From: Tunturiibacter gelidiferens
GTDB taxonomy: Bacteria; Acidobacteriota; Terriglobia; Terriglobales; Acidobacteriaceae
DNA: 64,000 nt
Assembly: GCF_014201335.1 (NCBI RefSeq)
Contig: NZ_JACHEB010000010.1
Coordinates: forward strand, 1 to 64,000
Reading direction: 5' to 3'
The position numbers and the translations under genes are program-made. Positions within the stretch are counted from its first letter, which is position 1. Each line of letters starts with the position of its first letter. Of the stretch, positions 63,934-64,000 are shown piece by piece. The notes beneath the pieces are model-generated. The model saw only the letters and a program-made list of their open reading frames with translations, did not search any database and was not told the DNA's origin.

Positions 63934-64000
63934 ATGAGCAGTCGGCAGAATACGAAAGGAGAGAAGGGGCTTACTCGGCTCATACCGAACTGGCATTCTT
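63934..64000 (+). CDS. Possible start of a gene running off the right edge
   Basis: From ATG 63934 the frame stays open for 22 codons to the window end (begins MSSRQNTKGEKG). No strong ribosome-binding site is present and the piece is too short to assign. It may be chance. Confidence 0.2.
   Translation, partial: MSSRQNTKGEKGLTRLIPNWHS

Noticed and set aside
1..64000. CRISPR arrays, complete insertion sequences, transposase genes or prophage genes
   Set aside because: No regularly spaced repeats, no transposase motifs and no phage structural genes were seen.

Overview
The window reads like a chromosome segment of a soil Acidobacteriota (Terriglobia; Granulicella/Edaphobacter/Terriglobus-like). 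The main pointers are an Oar-type TonB-dependent receptor with an N-terminal carboxypeptidase-regulatory domain and its own ECF sigma/anti-sigma pair, a remnant of the acidobacterial MacB/ADOP-type permease family, a remnant of an ImuA-like protein, several DinB, cupin and DUF4331 proteins, and many one-component regulators. The assignment is by family resemblance only; no rRNA or intact tRNA gene was recognised.

Layout. 1-5.4 kb: a possible tRNA 3'-end remnant, a carboxypeptidase-regulatory protein, a scar where an ADOP permease fragment (-) abuts an ImuA fragment (+), a broken monooxygenase gene, DinB, and a divergent SDR/TetR pair. 5.5-10.6 kb: a MocR regulator divergent from a compact run of cupin, DoxX, AhpD-like, Gdx/SugE-type exporter, isochorismatase-like hydrolase and nitrilase, probably a small-molecule detoxification operon. 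10.8-14.3 kb: a large unrecognised helical-repeat protein whose 3' end runs in frame into a broken alcohol dehydrogenase remnant. 15-21.6 kb: sigma, anti-sigma, TonB receptor (frameshift plus amber codon) and a secreted glycerophosphodiesterase. 21.6-30.3 kb: CobW-like scar, beta-carbonic anhydrase, rpiA, beta-propeller protein, TetR pseudogene, ECF sigma, ferritin-like protein, SDR, second secreted cupin, nitroreductase. 30.4-41.5 kb: aldo/keto reductase, SDR, 14-TM MFS pump, DinB, DUF4331, PEP-mutase-like enzyme, a 55-residue unannotated small gene, a UDG-like protein, ArsR and AraC regulators, and an AhpD/ABM/RidA run. 42-47.9 kb: complete RND tripartite efflux operon. 48-54.6 kb: HAD dehalogenase, then a GntR regulator divergent from bioB-bioF-bioD-bioA-bioZ. 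54.8-64 kb: MGMT, second PEP-mutase-like enzyme, AAG/DUF488/cNMP-flavoprotein operon, two alpha/beta hydrolases, AraC remnant, ECF sigma, LuxR response regulator and GNAT.

The best candidate for something new is the biotin region. The GntR protein looks like BioR, known mainly from Alphaproteobacteria. Its own start region and the bioB leader carry mirror-image copies of a 12-bp element that resembles the BioR box (TTATCTATAA). The operon ends in a BioZ-like KAS III, so pimelate-moiety synthesis would not need BioC/BioH. A second candidate is a pair of related short reading frames sharing DPIPGP and CPDxGVYxHEVxL: one is a complete 55-codon gene with a good ribosome-binding site, the other a tail directly behind carbonic anhydrase. 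The window is also unusually rich in gene remnants (permease, ImuA, monooxygenase, Adh, TonB receptor, CobW, TetR, AraC), pointing to repeated rearrangement or to assembly errors at a few of these sites.
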